From Deltaproteobacteria bacterium (lineage in GTDB: Bacteria > Desulfobacterota > Binatia > UBA9968), in assembly GCA_016183075.1 (NCBI GenBank), contig JACPFH010000112.1, positions 1 to 7,717 on the forward strand: a stretch of 7,717 nt of DNA, given 5' to 3'. The position numbers were made by a program, and so were the translations under genes. This document shows, in pieces, positions 1-5,219 of this stretch; the stretch's first letter is position 1; each line of letters begins with the position of its first letter. Below the pieces are notes generated by a model. It saw nothing but the letters and a program-made list of their open reading frames with translations, was not told where the DNA came from and ran no database searches.

Positions 1-108
1 GCCGTCCTGATCGAATGAGTAGGCGGGAAGATCGGCGCGGGCGATGCGAAAACCTGCCTGAGTCAGAAGATTGTGGATGCCATCGGCGGAATGAAAACGG
101 AAATCCGC
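1..108 (-). pseudogene. C-terminal continuation of the methyltransferase after the TGA, cut by window edge
   Basis: Directly after the TGA at 109-111, in the same frame, 36 codons remain open to the window edge. They include IHNLLTQAGF and the following segment ending SFDQDG. This matches the usual layout of UbiE-like enzymes after the strand-5 helix: a short loop, a helix ending in AGF, then a C-terminal beta strand. No start codon or ribosome-binding site suggests a separate gene. I infer that it belongs to the same ancestral reading frame. The true end lies outside the window. Confidence 0.7.
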
Positions 109-630
109 TCAGTCGGTGCGGCGAAACACCTGATTGACGCGCTCCTCCAGGCGTCGGTCCAAGGAATCCCGCGGCGCGTCCAGAACCGGGTCCAAAATAA
201 CAAATTGCCCGCCGCTCTTGAGCACGCGCAGGATCTCCCGGGCGACCAGCGCCGGCCTGCCGAAGTGGTGCAGGCTGAATGACACAAAGGCCCGATCAAA
301 CGTATCGCCTTTGAACGGAAGGGCCTCCGCCTCACCGGCGACCTGACGGTACCCCGGAACAGTGTCTTCGTGCTCGTGACCCACGCGGAGCATAGCCAGG
401 GCCTGGTCAATGCCGATAACCCTGCCGCCTGTGATGTGTTCGGCAACGGGCCGGGCGAACCGTCCAGTGCCGGTCGCCAGATCCAGAACCAACTCCTCGC
501 CCTTAAGAGCCAGCATATCGATCAGTTTTTTTTCCAGTTCCGCCCGGATCCCTGACTTGGCCGCCCTCCGGTCGAACTCGACGGCATGTTCGTGGTCATG
601 GAAAGGGCTCTTGGGATGCTCATGCTTCAT
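109..630 (-). CDS. Class I SAM-dependent methyltransferase, interrupted by in-frame TGA
   Basis: This frame encodes 173 residues of a Rossmann-fold methyltransferase of the UbiE/Methyltransf_11 type, which would move a methyl group from S-adenosylmethionine to an unknown substrate. Motif I is VLDLATGTG (residues 48-56), the acidic residue after strand 2 is D75 in VIGID, LPF and the strand-4 segment lie at 104-123, and LRVLKSGGQFVILD is at 134-147. The N-terminus is rich in His (HDHEH, 11-15). I chose the ATG at 628-630 because it overlaps the EVE stop codon as ATGA; an in-frame ATG at 658-660 would add 10 residues but lacks a clear ribosome-binding site. The TGA at 109-111 comes before the last strands of the fold, yet the same frame stays open to base 1 and reads like the family C-terminus. 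The gene is therefore either a recent nonsense pseudogene or carries a base error. The methyltransferase assignment is firm; the substrate is unknown. Confidence 0.85.
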   Translation of the reverse strand: MKHEHPKSPFHDHEHAVEFDRRAAKSGIRAELEKKLIDMLALKGEELVLDLATGTGRFARPVAEHITGGRVIGIDQALAMLRVGHEHEDTVPGYRQVAGEAEALPFKGDTFDRAFVSFSLHHFGRPALVAREILRVLKSGGQFVILDPVLDAPRDSLDRRLEERVNQVFRRTD

Positions 631-1037
631 TTCCTTGCCGTCCCTTCTATGATTTGCCATTGCTCTGCGCTTACCGGCATCACCGAGAGGCGGGGTAAGC
701 GAAGCAGGTCAAAGTTCTTAAGCTTGGCGTTGGCTTTCATCTCCGAAAGCGCCACAGGGCGAGGCAGCGGTTTAACGGGCTCGATATCCACTACCAGCAG
801 CTTGGGATCTTTCTTGGTCGGGTCGGGGTAGGAATCCCTGAGGGCTCGGGCGATACCGACAGCGCACTTCTCATCTCCGGTATGATAGATAAGAATCCAA
901 TCCCCTTTTTTCACCTGCCCTAGGTGCTTCAACGCCAAGTTGTTTTTTACCCCGTCCCACACCGCGCGCTGATCCTTTTGCAATTGCTGAAAAGAATACG
1001 CGCCGGGCTCGGTCTTAAAAAGCCACCGGTTGGCCAT
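627..1037 (-). CDS. EVE domain-containing protein
   Basis: This 136-residue protein is a single EVE domain (thymocyte nuclear protein 1/Thy28-like, of the PUA-like fold). The family is thought to bind modified bases in DNA or RNA; the ligand of this member is unknown. Family signatures are RWLFKTEP (4-11), the segment from W27 (WDGVKN), the LALKHL helix (34-39), LIYHTG (49-54), VGIA (60-63), YPDP (70-73) and RLSVMPVS (116-123). The length is normal for a stand-alone EVE protein. I chose the ATG at 1035-1037 because AGGAGG (1046-1051 on the complement) lies 8 bases upstream; the in-frame ATG at 1061 would place that site inside the gene. Its stop codon overlaps the methyltransferase start as ATGA, so the two are probably cotranscribed and translationally coupled. 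The family call is firm. Confidence 0.93.
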   Translation of the reverse strand: MANRWLFKTEPGAYSFQQLQKDQRAVWDGVKNNLALKHLGQVKKGDWILIYHTGDEKCAVGIARALRDSYPDPTKKDPKLLVVDIEPVKPLPRPVALSEMKANAKLKNFDLLRLPRLSVMPVSAEQWQIIEGTARK

Positions 1038-1053
1038 CGGCCGACCCTCCTGC

Positions 1054-1095
1054 GTCGTCAATCGTAAATCGTCAATGCGTAATCGTCAAACGCAA
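1054..1095. repeat. Degenerate heptanucleotide array, six units (site A)
   Basis: Six consecutive 7-base units tile this interval. The exact unit ATCGTCA occurs at 1068-1074 and 1082-1088, and ATCGTAA (1061-1067) and GTCGTCA (1054-1060) differ from it by one or two bases. The remaining two units keep the 7-base register but diverge further. On the complement the unit is TGACGAT. The array sits immediately upstream of the EVE ribosome-binding site. It resembles in style the short tandemly repeated heptamers of some bacteria, but has no link to a mobile gene here. Confidence 0.75.
1061..1089 (-). promoter_or_regulatory. Putative sigma70 promoter of the EVE-methyltransferase operon, built from heptad repeats
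   Basis: Read on the minus strand, TTGACG (1084-1089) is followed after exactly 17 bases by TACGAT (1061-1066). These match the -35 and -10 consensus at five and four of six bases. Transcription would start near 1054, just before the AGGAGG site at 1046-1051, leaving a leader of about 17 bases. Both boxes are copies of the TGACGAT-type unit of the local tandem array. The placement is persuasive, but the repeat makes chance matches more likely. Confidence 0.45.
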
Positions 1096-1131
1096 ATACC
1101 ACGTCGCAGCCAACGAAATGACGGCGACCGA

Positions 1132-1220
1132 GGGGAGCGCGAGCGAGGCTGCGGACGTCCGATTACAAACGGCACGACTCATGGCACGAACCCATCGGCC
1201 GCAGCGAGAGCGCGCTTCCC
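1132..1220. repeat. Long imperfect inverted repeat in the divergent intergenic region
   Basis: The 276-base gap between the divergent EVE and DUF885 genes has no convincing gene. It contains an extended imperfect stem. GGGGAGCGCG (1132-1141) pairs with CGCGCTTCCC (1211-1220) except for one position. GCTGCGG (1148-1154) pairs perfectly with CCGCAGC (1199-1205), and CCGAT (1159-1163) with ATCGG (1194-1198). The loop holds two direct copies of GGCACGA (1171-1177 and 1183-1189). It could be a structured RNA, a cruciform-forming regulatory element or the remnant of a small non-autonomous repeat; the sequence alone does not decide. Confidence 0.5.
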
Positions 1221-1228
1221 GAGGGAGC

Positions 1229-1264
1229 TTAGGCCATCAGCCGCGGCCTAATAAGTCGGCCGAC
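1229..1264. repeat. Perfect 7-bp hairpin followed by a 10-bp palindrome
   Basis: TTAGGCC (1229-1235) and GGCCTAA (1245-1251) form a perfect stem with a 9-base loop. Four bases later comes the perfect palindrome GTCGGCCGAC (1255-1264). Both lie 50 to 85 bases upstream of the DUF885 start. No T-run follows on either strand, so they do not look like an intrinsic terminator. An operator or a structured leader is possible. Confidence 0.45.
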
Positions 1265-1313
1265 GAGGATCACCAAAATTGCAGTCCGGTGTGCGCCGTG
1301 ATAAGGGAAACGT

Positions 1314-2924
1314 ATGCCGTCGTTTGCCAATTTCTGCGCCGATTTTTTCAAAAAATACTTCGACCTTCATCCCACCGAGGCGATCCACTACGGGATCGAA
1401 GGTTACGACCATCTGTTGAACGATTTCAGCGACGAGAGCTTCGGCAAAGAAAAAGCGCTCGTCCAAGAATCGCTAAAACGCCTCCGGGAGATTTCCGTCA
1501 AAGGGCTCACCAGGGATGAACTCATCGATTATGCGCTCATCGAAGGGCGGCTGGTGATCGATAACTACGAACTCGCTAAAGAAGACTATCGCCTCAAATG
1601 GCCCGAGGTCTACCTTCCCACGCCGCACGTCTATATCCTCACGGTGCGTCCCACCGATGATCTAATCGGCAACCTTTTACGCCGGCTCGAAGCCTCCCCC
1701 TCCGCCCTGAAGTCAGGGATCGCCAACCTCAGCCGCGCGGAAGCCAATCCGCCGCGCCTTTGGACCGCGATGGCGATGGAGTCAGCCGACGGAGCGCTCA
1801 GCTTTCTTGACGAAGTGCCGAAAATCCCCCGCGTCGTGCAGGCGTCAAAGGATCCAAAGCCCCTTACCGAGGCCATCGGCAAAGCCAAGGATGCGATTCG
1901 GGACTTTGCCGAGTTTCTCAAGGATGACCTGCTCCCGCGAAGCCGGGGGAGCTATGCGGTAGGCGAGGAGCACTACCACCTGCTGCTCAAGAAACGCCAC
2001 TTCCTGAGCCACGACGCCCGCGGCCTCCTCGCCCTGGGAGAGAGCCTTTTCGAAAAGACGAAGAAAGAGTTGGCCGCGCTGGCGGACGAGATCGCGCCCG
2101 GGAAGAGCATTGAAGAGGTAGCCCGCAAGATCCAGGAGAACCATCCGCCGGCGAGCGAGCTTCTCCCTGCATACAAGAAAGCCATGGAGGAAGCGCGAAA
2201 GTTCGTCGCGGAAAAGCGCCTGGTCTCTTTTCCCCCGCGCGAGGAGCTGCGCGTGGTTCCAACTCCCGAGTTTCGCCGTCACGAAATCCCCTTTGCCGCG
2301 TATCTCTCGCCTTCGCCCAAGGACGCCGATCAGGTCGGCTACTACTACGTTACCCCGGTCACCGACGACGATCTTCTGAGGGAGCACAACCGGACAGGAC
2401 TTGAGAATACCTCCGTCCATGAGAGCTATCCCGGCCACCACCTCCAGTTTACGGTGGCAAACTCTATCCCCGAAGCCTCGACTTTGCCCCGCCTGATGAA
2501 CGAATCATCGGTTTTCTACGAAGGTTGGGCGCTCTATTGCGAGCAGCTCATGCAGGAGGAAGGTTTCCTCAAGACCAATGAGCACCGCTTCGTTATGCTC
2601 AAAGACCGGCTGTGGCGGGCGCTGCGCATCATCATCGACGTGAACACCCAGACCCGCCGGATGACCTACGACGAAGCCGCGGATCTCATGGTGCGGGAAC
2701 TCCACTTCCCCCGCGCCCAGGCGCAGGCCGATCTCAACTGGTACAGCCAATCGCCTTCGATCCCCATGGGTTACGCGCTCGGCTGGTCTATCATCAACCG
2801 GCTGCGCGACCGGGAAAAAGAGCGGCTCGGAGCGCGCTTTGACCTGCGCGACTTCCATGACCGTCTTTTGAGCGCCGGGAGTATTTCCCTCCCGCTCGTC
2901 GAAAAGAGACACTTCACAGAATAG
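1314..2924 (+). CDS. DUF885 family metallopeptidase-like protein
   Basis: This complete 536-residue protein belongs to the DUF885 family, presumed zinc peptidases whose substrates are mostly unknown. The diagnostic zinc motif is HESYPGHHLQ, with H369, E370 and H375 as the expected ligands and catalytic Glu. It is followed by EGWALYCEQ starting at E403, the second conserved acidic element. Downstream, the YSQSP.IPMGYALGW segment is the usual family C-terminal signature. The length is close to normal. No signal peptide or membrane segment is visible, so the protein is probably cytoplasmic. The ATG at 1314 is supported by AAGGGA (1303-1308) and by an in-frame stop at 1302-1304 that excludes a longer start. 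It stands alone on the plus strand, 114 bases before nfo, and shows no sign of damage. The family call is firm; peptidase activity is inferred from the motifs. Confidence 0.93.
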   Translation: MPSFANFCADFFKKYFDLHPTEAIHYGIEGYDHLLNDFSDESFGKEKALVQESLKRLREISVKGLTRDELIDYALIEGRLVIDNYELAKEDYRLKWPEVYLPTPHVYILTVRPTDDLIGNLLRRLEASPSALKSGIANLSRAEANPPRLWTAMAMESADGALSFLDEVPKIPRVVQASKDPKPLTEAIGKAKDAIRDFAEFLKDDLLPRSRGSYAVGEEHYHLLLKKRHFLSHDARGLLALGESLFEKTKKELAALADEIAPGKSIEEVARKIQENHPPASELLPAYKKAMEEARKFVAEKRLVSFPPREELRVVPTPEFRRHEIPFAAYLSPSPKDADQVGYYYVTPVTDDDLLREHNRTGLENTSVHESYPGHHLQFTVANSIPEASTLPRLMNESSVFYEGWALYCEQLMQEEGFLKTNEHRFVMLKDRLWRALRIIIDVNTQTRRMTYDEAADLMVRELHFPRAQAQADLNWYSQSPSIPMGYALGWSIINRLRDREKERLGARFDLRDFHDRLLSAGSISLPLVEKRHFTE

Positions 2925-2978
2925 GCACCAGGCATGAGGCAACAACAGACCGCAGACGGTCGACCGTCGACGGTCGTC
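2923..2978. repeat. Heptad array with drifting unit and overlapping palindromes (site B)
   Basis: Starting within the DUF885 stop codon, three units of AGGCANN (2923-2943) are followed in the same 7-base register by two units ending CAGAC (2944-2957), two ending GTCGAC (2958-2971) and GGTCGTC (2972-2978). Within it lie the perfect palindromes GACGGTCGACCGTC (2955-2968) and CGACCGTCGACGGTCG (2961-2976), which overlap each other. The palindromes could form a hairpin at the 3' end of the DUF885 mRNA, but no T-run follows, so I do not call a terminator. Confidence 0.6.
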
Positions 2979-3006
2979 GGGCGAAGAGAAGCGACTCACG
3001 CCGTGT

Positions 3007-3038
3007 TTCAACCCTTGAACCCTTAAACCCTTGAACAG
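3007..3038. repeat. Octanucleotide tandem repeat flush with the nfo start (site C)
   Basis: Four 8-base units fill the space just before the ATG: TTCAACCC (3007-3014), TTGAACCC (3015-3022), TTAAACCC (3023-3030) and TTGAACAG (3031-3038). The repeat occupies the place where a Shine-Dalgarno site would be expected, and none is visible. Confidence 0.75.
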
Positions 3039-3878
3039 ATGCTACGTAAGGCTAGCAAAGCAAAAAGAAAAGGTCCGCTATTGGGCGCGCATATGTCCAT
3101 CGCGGGTGGCGTGGGCAACGCGTTGCTGGACGGCAAGAAAGCCGGTTGCGATATCGTCCAGATCTTTACCAAATCCTCGCGCCAGTGGGCTGCCCGACCG
3201 TACGGCAAAGAGGACATCGAGCGCTTTTTTTACAACCGAAAGGAGACCGGCATCACCGCGGTGATCGCCCACGATTCCTATCTTCTTAACCTCGGGTCAC
3301 CGGACGGCCAACTGAGGGAAAAATCGGTCCGCGCCTTTATCGACGAGATGGAACGCTGCGAGACGCTATCCGTTCCCCTCTTGATCGCCCACCCCGGCGC
3401 CCATGTGGGCGCCGGAGAAGAAAAAGGGATCAAAACCATCGCTCGCTCGCTCGATGAGATTCACGCGGCGTGCCCCGGCTACAATGTCAAGATCGCGCTG
3501 GAGATCACCGCCGGGCAGGGAACCACGCTGGGATACCGCTTCGAGCAGATACGCGACGTGATGGACGCGACCCAAGACAGCCAGCGGCTTCGGGTCTGCT
3601 TCGACACCGAGCACGCCTTTGCCGCCGGATATGACATCCGGACCCGCGAAGGGTACGAGCGGACCTTCGATGAATTCGACGAGATCATCGGCCTAAGATT
3701 CCTGGCGGCGTTTCACCTGAACGACTCCAAAAAGGAGTTCCACTCCCGGGTCGACCGGCACGAACACATCGGCAAAGGCCACATCGGCGCGGAGGCCTTC
3801 AGGCTCCTCGTGCAAGGGGCCGGACCTCAAGGAAGACAGACAGAACTTGCGCCTTCTGCGAAGCCTGATCGGCTCTGA
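3039..3878 (+). CDS. nfo: Deoxyribonuclease IV (AP endonuclease), C-terminus damaged
   Basis: This is endonuclease IV, the zinc-dependent AP endonuclease that cuts the DNA backbone at abasic sites in base-excision repair. The TIM-barrel starts at GAHMS (16-20). By alignment from memory with the E. coli enzyme, ligands are visible as H78 (AHDSY), H118 (AHPG), E155 (ALEITAGQG), D189 and H192 (FDTEHAFAAGYD), H226 (FHLND), and D239 and H241 (RVDRHEHIGKGHIG). The frame is faithful through AFRLLV (253-258), then reads an unrelated tail of 21 residues to a TGA. The expected segment with the LETP motif and the ninth ligand (Glu261 in E. coli) is missing, and the true C-terminus follows in another frame. 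The ORF length (279) is near normal only by coincidence. The start is ATG at 3039, with an in-frame stop at 3024-3026 and no clear ribosome-binding site. The product is probably inactive if the sequence is right. Confidence 0.9.
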   Translation: MLRKASKAKRKGPLLGAHMSIAGGVGNALLDGKKAGCDIVQIFTKSSRQWAARPYGKEDIERFFYNRKETGITAVIAHDSYLLNLGSPDGQLREKSVRAFIDEMERCETLSVPLLIAHPGAHVGAGEEKGIKTIARSLDEIHAACPGYNVKIALEITAGQGTTLGYRFEQIRDVMDATQDSQRLRVCFDTEHAFAAGYDIRTREGYERTFDEFDEIIGLRFLAAFHLNDSKKEFHSRVDRHEHIGKGHIGAEAFRLLVQGAGPQGRQTELAPSAKPDRL

Positions 3879-3930
3879 GACCTCTACCCGACCGGCAAAG
3901 CGATCCCGGGGAAAAAATACTGGACGATGA
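3814..3930 (+). pseudogene. nfo: Out-of-frame true C-terminus of deoxyribonuclease IV
   Basis: In the frame starting with AAG at 3814 the sequence reads KGPDLKEDRQNL and then RLLRSLIG, which is the standard C-terminal helix of endonuclease IV. This frame continues to a TGA at 3928-3930, overlapping the 3' end of the convergent transporter gene by 47 bases. Only four bases (3810-3813) separate the last in-frame Leu codon from this segment, where the family normally has about 16 codons. That implies a deletion of roughly 44 bases. Confidence 0.75.
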
Positions 3931-4615
3931 GGCCGACGAGATAGCCGAAAAACGCCGCGCCCACGGCGATCAAGAAGAATTCCAAGCCGCAGAGAAACAG
4001 CGACCTGGCGGCGAGATAGCCCTTGAACACGCCCACGGAAAAAAGCGTCAGCGAAGCCAGGGCGATGGAGAGATAAAGCGCCTGCATGCCGGCCAGGATA
4101 AAATACGGCAGCAAAGGAACAATCGCGCCCACGACAAAGGACAAACCCATGACCGCGGCGGCCTGCAGCGGACGGTTGACCTGGGCAGCCCCCAGACCGA
4201 AAACCTTCTCCTGAAAGGTCCGAAGAAAAACCCTTTCTTCCTGTGCCAACAATTTGACGAGCCGGTAGCCCTGCTCTTTCTTGAGCCCTTCTTCGCTTAA
4301 GGCCCTGAGCAGCCCCTCCGCAGCGAGATAGGGCTCGCGCTCGGCCAGGCGCTCCGCCTCCCGAAGCTCCTTATCGAAAATCTCTTTTTCCGCGCTCGAG
4401 GAAAGGTAGGAACCGGCGGCCATCGAGACCGCCCCGGCAAACATCGCCGTCAAGCCTGTGAGGATCACCACCGCATTGCTCTCCGTGGCGCCCTGCACTC
4501 CCGCGAGCAGGCCAACCGTGCTGATCAGACCGTCCTGAATGCCGAAGACGAACTCCCGGATCCGCGCCCGGCCTTCTATGACTTCCTTCTTTTGCTCGAT
4601 GCGTTCCAGAGCCAT
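3884..4615 (-). CDS. VIT1/CCC1 family Fe2+/Mn2+ transporter
   Basis: This 243-residue inner-membrane protein belongs to the VIT1/CCC1 family, which moves Fe2+ or Mn2+ across membranes. Five hydrophobic segments lie near residues 22-44, 47-69, 151-172, 176-196 and 207-231. TM1 carries FGIQDGL with D28, and TM2 carries AVSMAAGSYLS with M65. The 37-residue spacing equals that of the ion-path Asp43 and Met80 in the plant VIT1 structure. The segment at 73-145 is charged and Glu-rich, matching the cytoplasmic metal-binding domain. The ATG at 4613-4615 follows a GAGGAG ribosome-binding site supplied by the adjacent heptad repeat. It is the last gene of the presumed tetR-peroxiredoxin-transporter operon, 31 bases after the peroxiredoxin, and ends 5 bases from the convergent nfo stop. 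Transport direction and the exact metal cannot be read from the sequence. Confidence 0.92.
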   Translation of the reverse strand: MALERIEQKKEVIEGRARIREFVFGIQDGLISTVGLLAGVQGATESNAVVILTGLTAMFAGAVSMAAGSYLSSSAEKEIFDKELREAERLAEREPYLAAEGLLRALSEEGLKKEQGYRLVKLLAQEERVFLRTFQEKVFGLGAAQVNRPLQAAAVMGLSFVVGAIVPLLPYFILAGMQALYLSIALASLTLFSVGVFKGYLAARSLFLCGLEFFLIAVGAAFFGYLVGLIVQYFFPGIALPVG

Positions 4616-4650
4616 TCACTCCTCGCTCCTCACGGCTCACTCCTCACTAA
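4616..4650. repeat. Heptanucleotide array filling the peroxiredoxin-transporter junction (site D)
   Basis: Five 7-base units tile the whole space between the transporter start codon and the peroxiredoxin stop codon. TCACTCC occurs exactly at 4616-4622 and 4637-4643; TCGCTCC, TCACGGC and TCACTAA are the variants. On the coding strand the unit is GGAGTGA, and the last copies supply the GGAG ribosome-binding site of the transporter. The array therefore appears to act as a translational spacer. Confidence 0.75.
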
Positions 4651-5174
4651 TACTTCAGGCTAAGCTCCCCGGTCTGCTCTCCCGGCCTCCAGTCCGAAGG
4701 GCAAAGCCTTTCCGTGCACAGCGCCTTGAGCACCCGCAAGGTCTCTTCCACGCTCCGCCCGACGTTCATATGGCTTACCACCAGGTAGCTCACGGTCCCG
4801 GCGGGATTGACGATCAACGTAGCGCGCTGGCACACACCCTCTGCCTCGTCCAGGACGCCATAGGCCCGGCTCACAAGTTTTTCCGTATCGCTGAGAAGCG
4901 GATACTCTACGCCTCCCAGCTCTTTGATCCACTCCCGGTGGCTATCGAGAGAATCCACGCTGGCGCCCAGGATCTCGGCGCCTTGGGCACGAAAATCCGC
5001 TGCAAGCTTGCTGAACCCGACAACCTCAGTCGGGCAGATGAAGGTAAAATCGGCGGGGTAAAAGAAAAGGACCAGCCATTTGCGCCGGTACGGTTTGAGC
5101 GTGTAGTCCCCGACACGGCCCTGATAGATCCCTTTCAGGGTAAAATCCGGGGCGCTTTTGCCCACTGTAATCAT
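4647..5174 (-). CDS. Peroxiredoxin, AhpC/Prx1-type 2-Cys
   Basis: This 175-residue thiol peroxidase reduces hydrogen peroxide and organic peroxides in the cytoplasm. The peroxidatic site is FYPADFTFICPTE, with P40, T44 and C47. The conserved active-site Arg is R118 (QRATLIVNPAG), and the likely resolving cysteine is C158 in LCPSDWRPG; C115 and C153 are additional. The sequence has GGVE in place of the GGLG of peroxide-sensitive eukaryotic enzymes and ends soon after C158 without a YF motif. That suggests resistance to over-oxidation (inference). The ATG at 5172-5174 follows AAGGAG (5181-5186 on the complement) by 6 bases. It lies between the TetR gene (45-base gap) and the transporter (31-base gap) on one strand, so cotranscription is likely. 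No dedicated reductase gene is adjacent. Confidence 0.95.
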   Translation of the reverse strand: MITVGKSAPDFTLKGIYQGRVGDYTLKPYRRKWLVLFFYPADFTFICPTEVVGFSKLAADFRAQGAEILGASVDSLDSHREWIKELGGVEYPLLSDTEKLVSRAYGVLDEAEGVCQRATLIVNPAGTVSYLVVSHMNVGRSVEETLRVLKALCTERLCPSDWRPGEQTGELSLKY

Positions 5175-5199
5175 CGCGCTCTCCTTCTCGTGGCTTTCG

Positions 5200-5211
5200 C
5201 CGAGATCTCGG
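5200..5211. promoter_or_regulatory. Perfect 12-bp palindrome in the tetR-peroxiredoxin gap
   Basis: CCGAGATCTCGG is a perfect palindrome about 26 bases upstream of the peroxiredoxin start and 9 bases after the tetR stop. It could be an internal operator or a short mRNA hairpin that sets relative expression of the two genes. No promoter elements are evident in the 45-base gap. Confidence 0.35.
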
Positions 5212-5219
5212 AGGAGTCC

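Noticed and set aside
85..111. TGA at 109-111 as a selenocysteine or tryptophan codon; GCGGA/TCCGC could form a hairpin just after it
   Set aside because: The stem is only five base pairs, starts directly at the TGA, and its loop lacks the features of a bacterial SECIS. Relatives are expected to have neither Cys nor Trp here, and nothing else in the window suggests a changed code.
1054..1095. Tandem repeats as a possible CRISPR array
   Set aside because: Units are seven bases with no spacers and no cas genes nearby.
1279..1306. TTGCAG with a GATAAG-like box as the DUF885 promoter
   Set aside because: Spacing is only 15 to 16 bases and the -10 candidate overlaps the ribosome-binding site, so the transcript would lose it.
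1118..1519. Plus-strand ORF of 133 codons in the divergent gap
   Set aside because: It runs through the inverted repeats and into the DUF885 gene in another frame, has no ribosome-binding site and no family resemblance.
1845..2441. 198-codon minus-strand ORF opposite the DUF885 gene
   Set aside because: It lies fully within a well-supported gene on the other strand and shows no protein-family motif; it is a frame shadow of GC-rich coding DNA.
2955..2976. GC-rich palindromes after DUF885 as an intrinsic terminator
   Set aside because: No T-run follows, and the symmetry is a by-product of the alternating heptad units.
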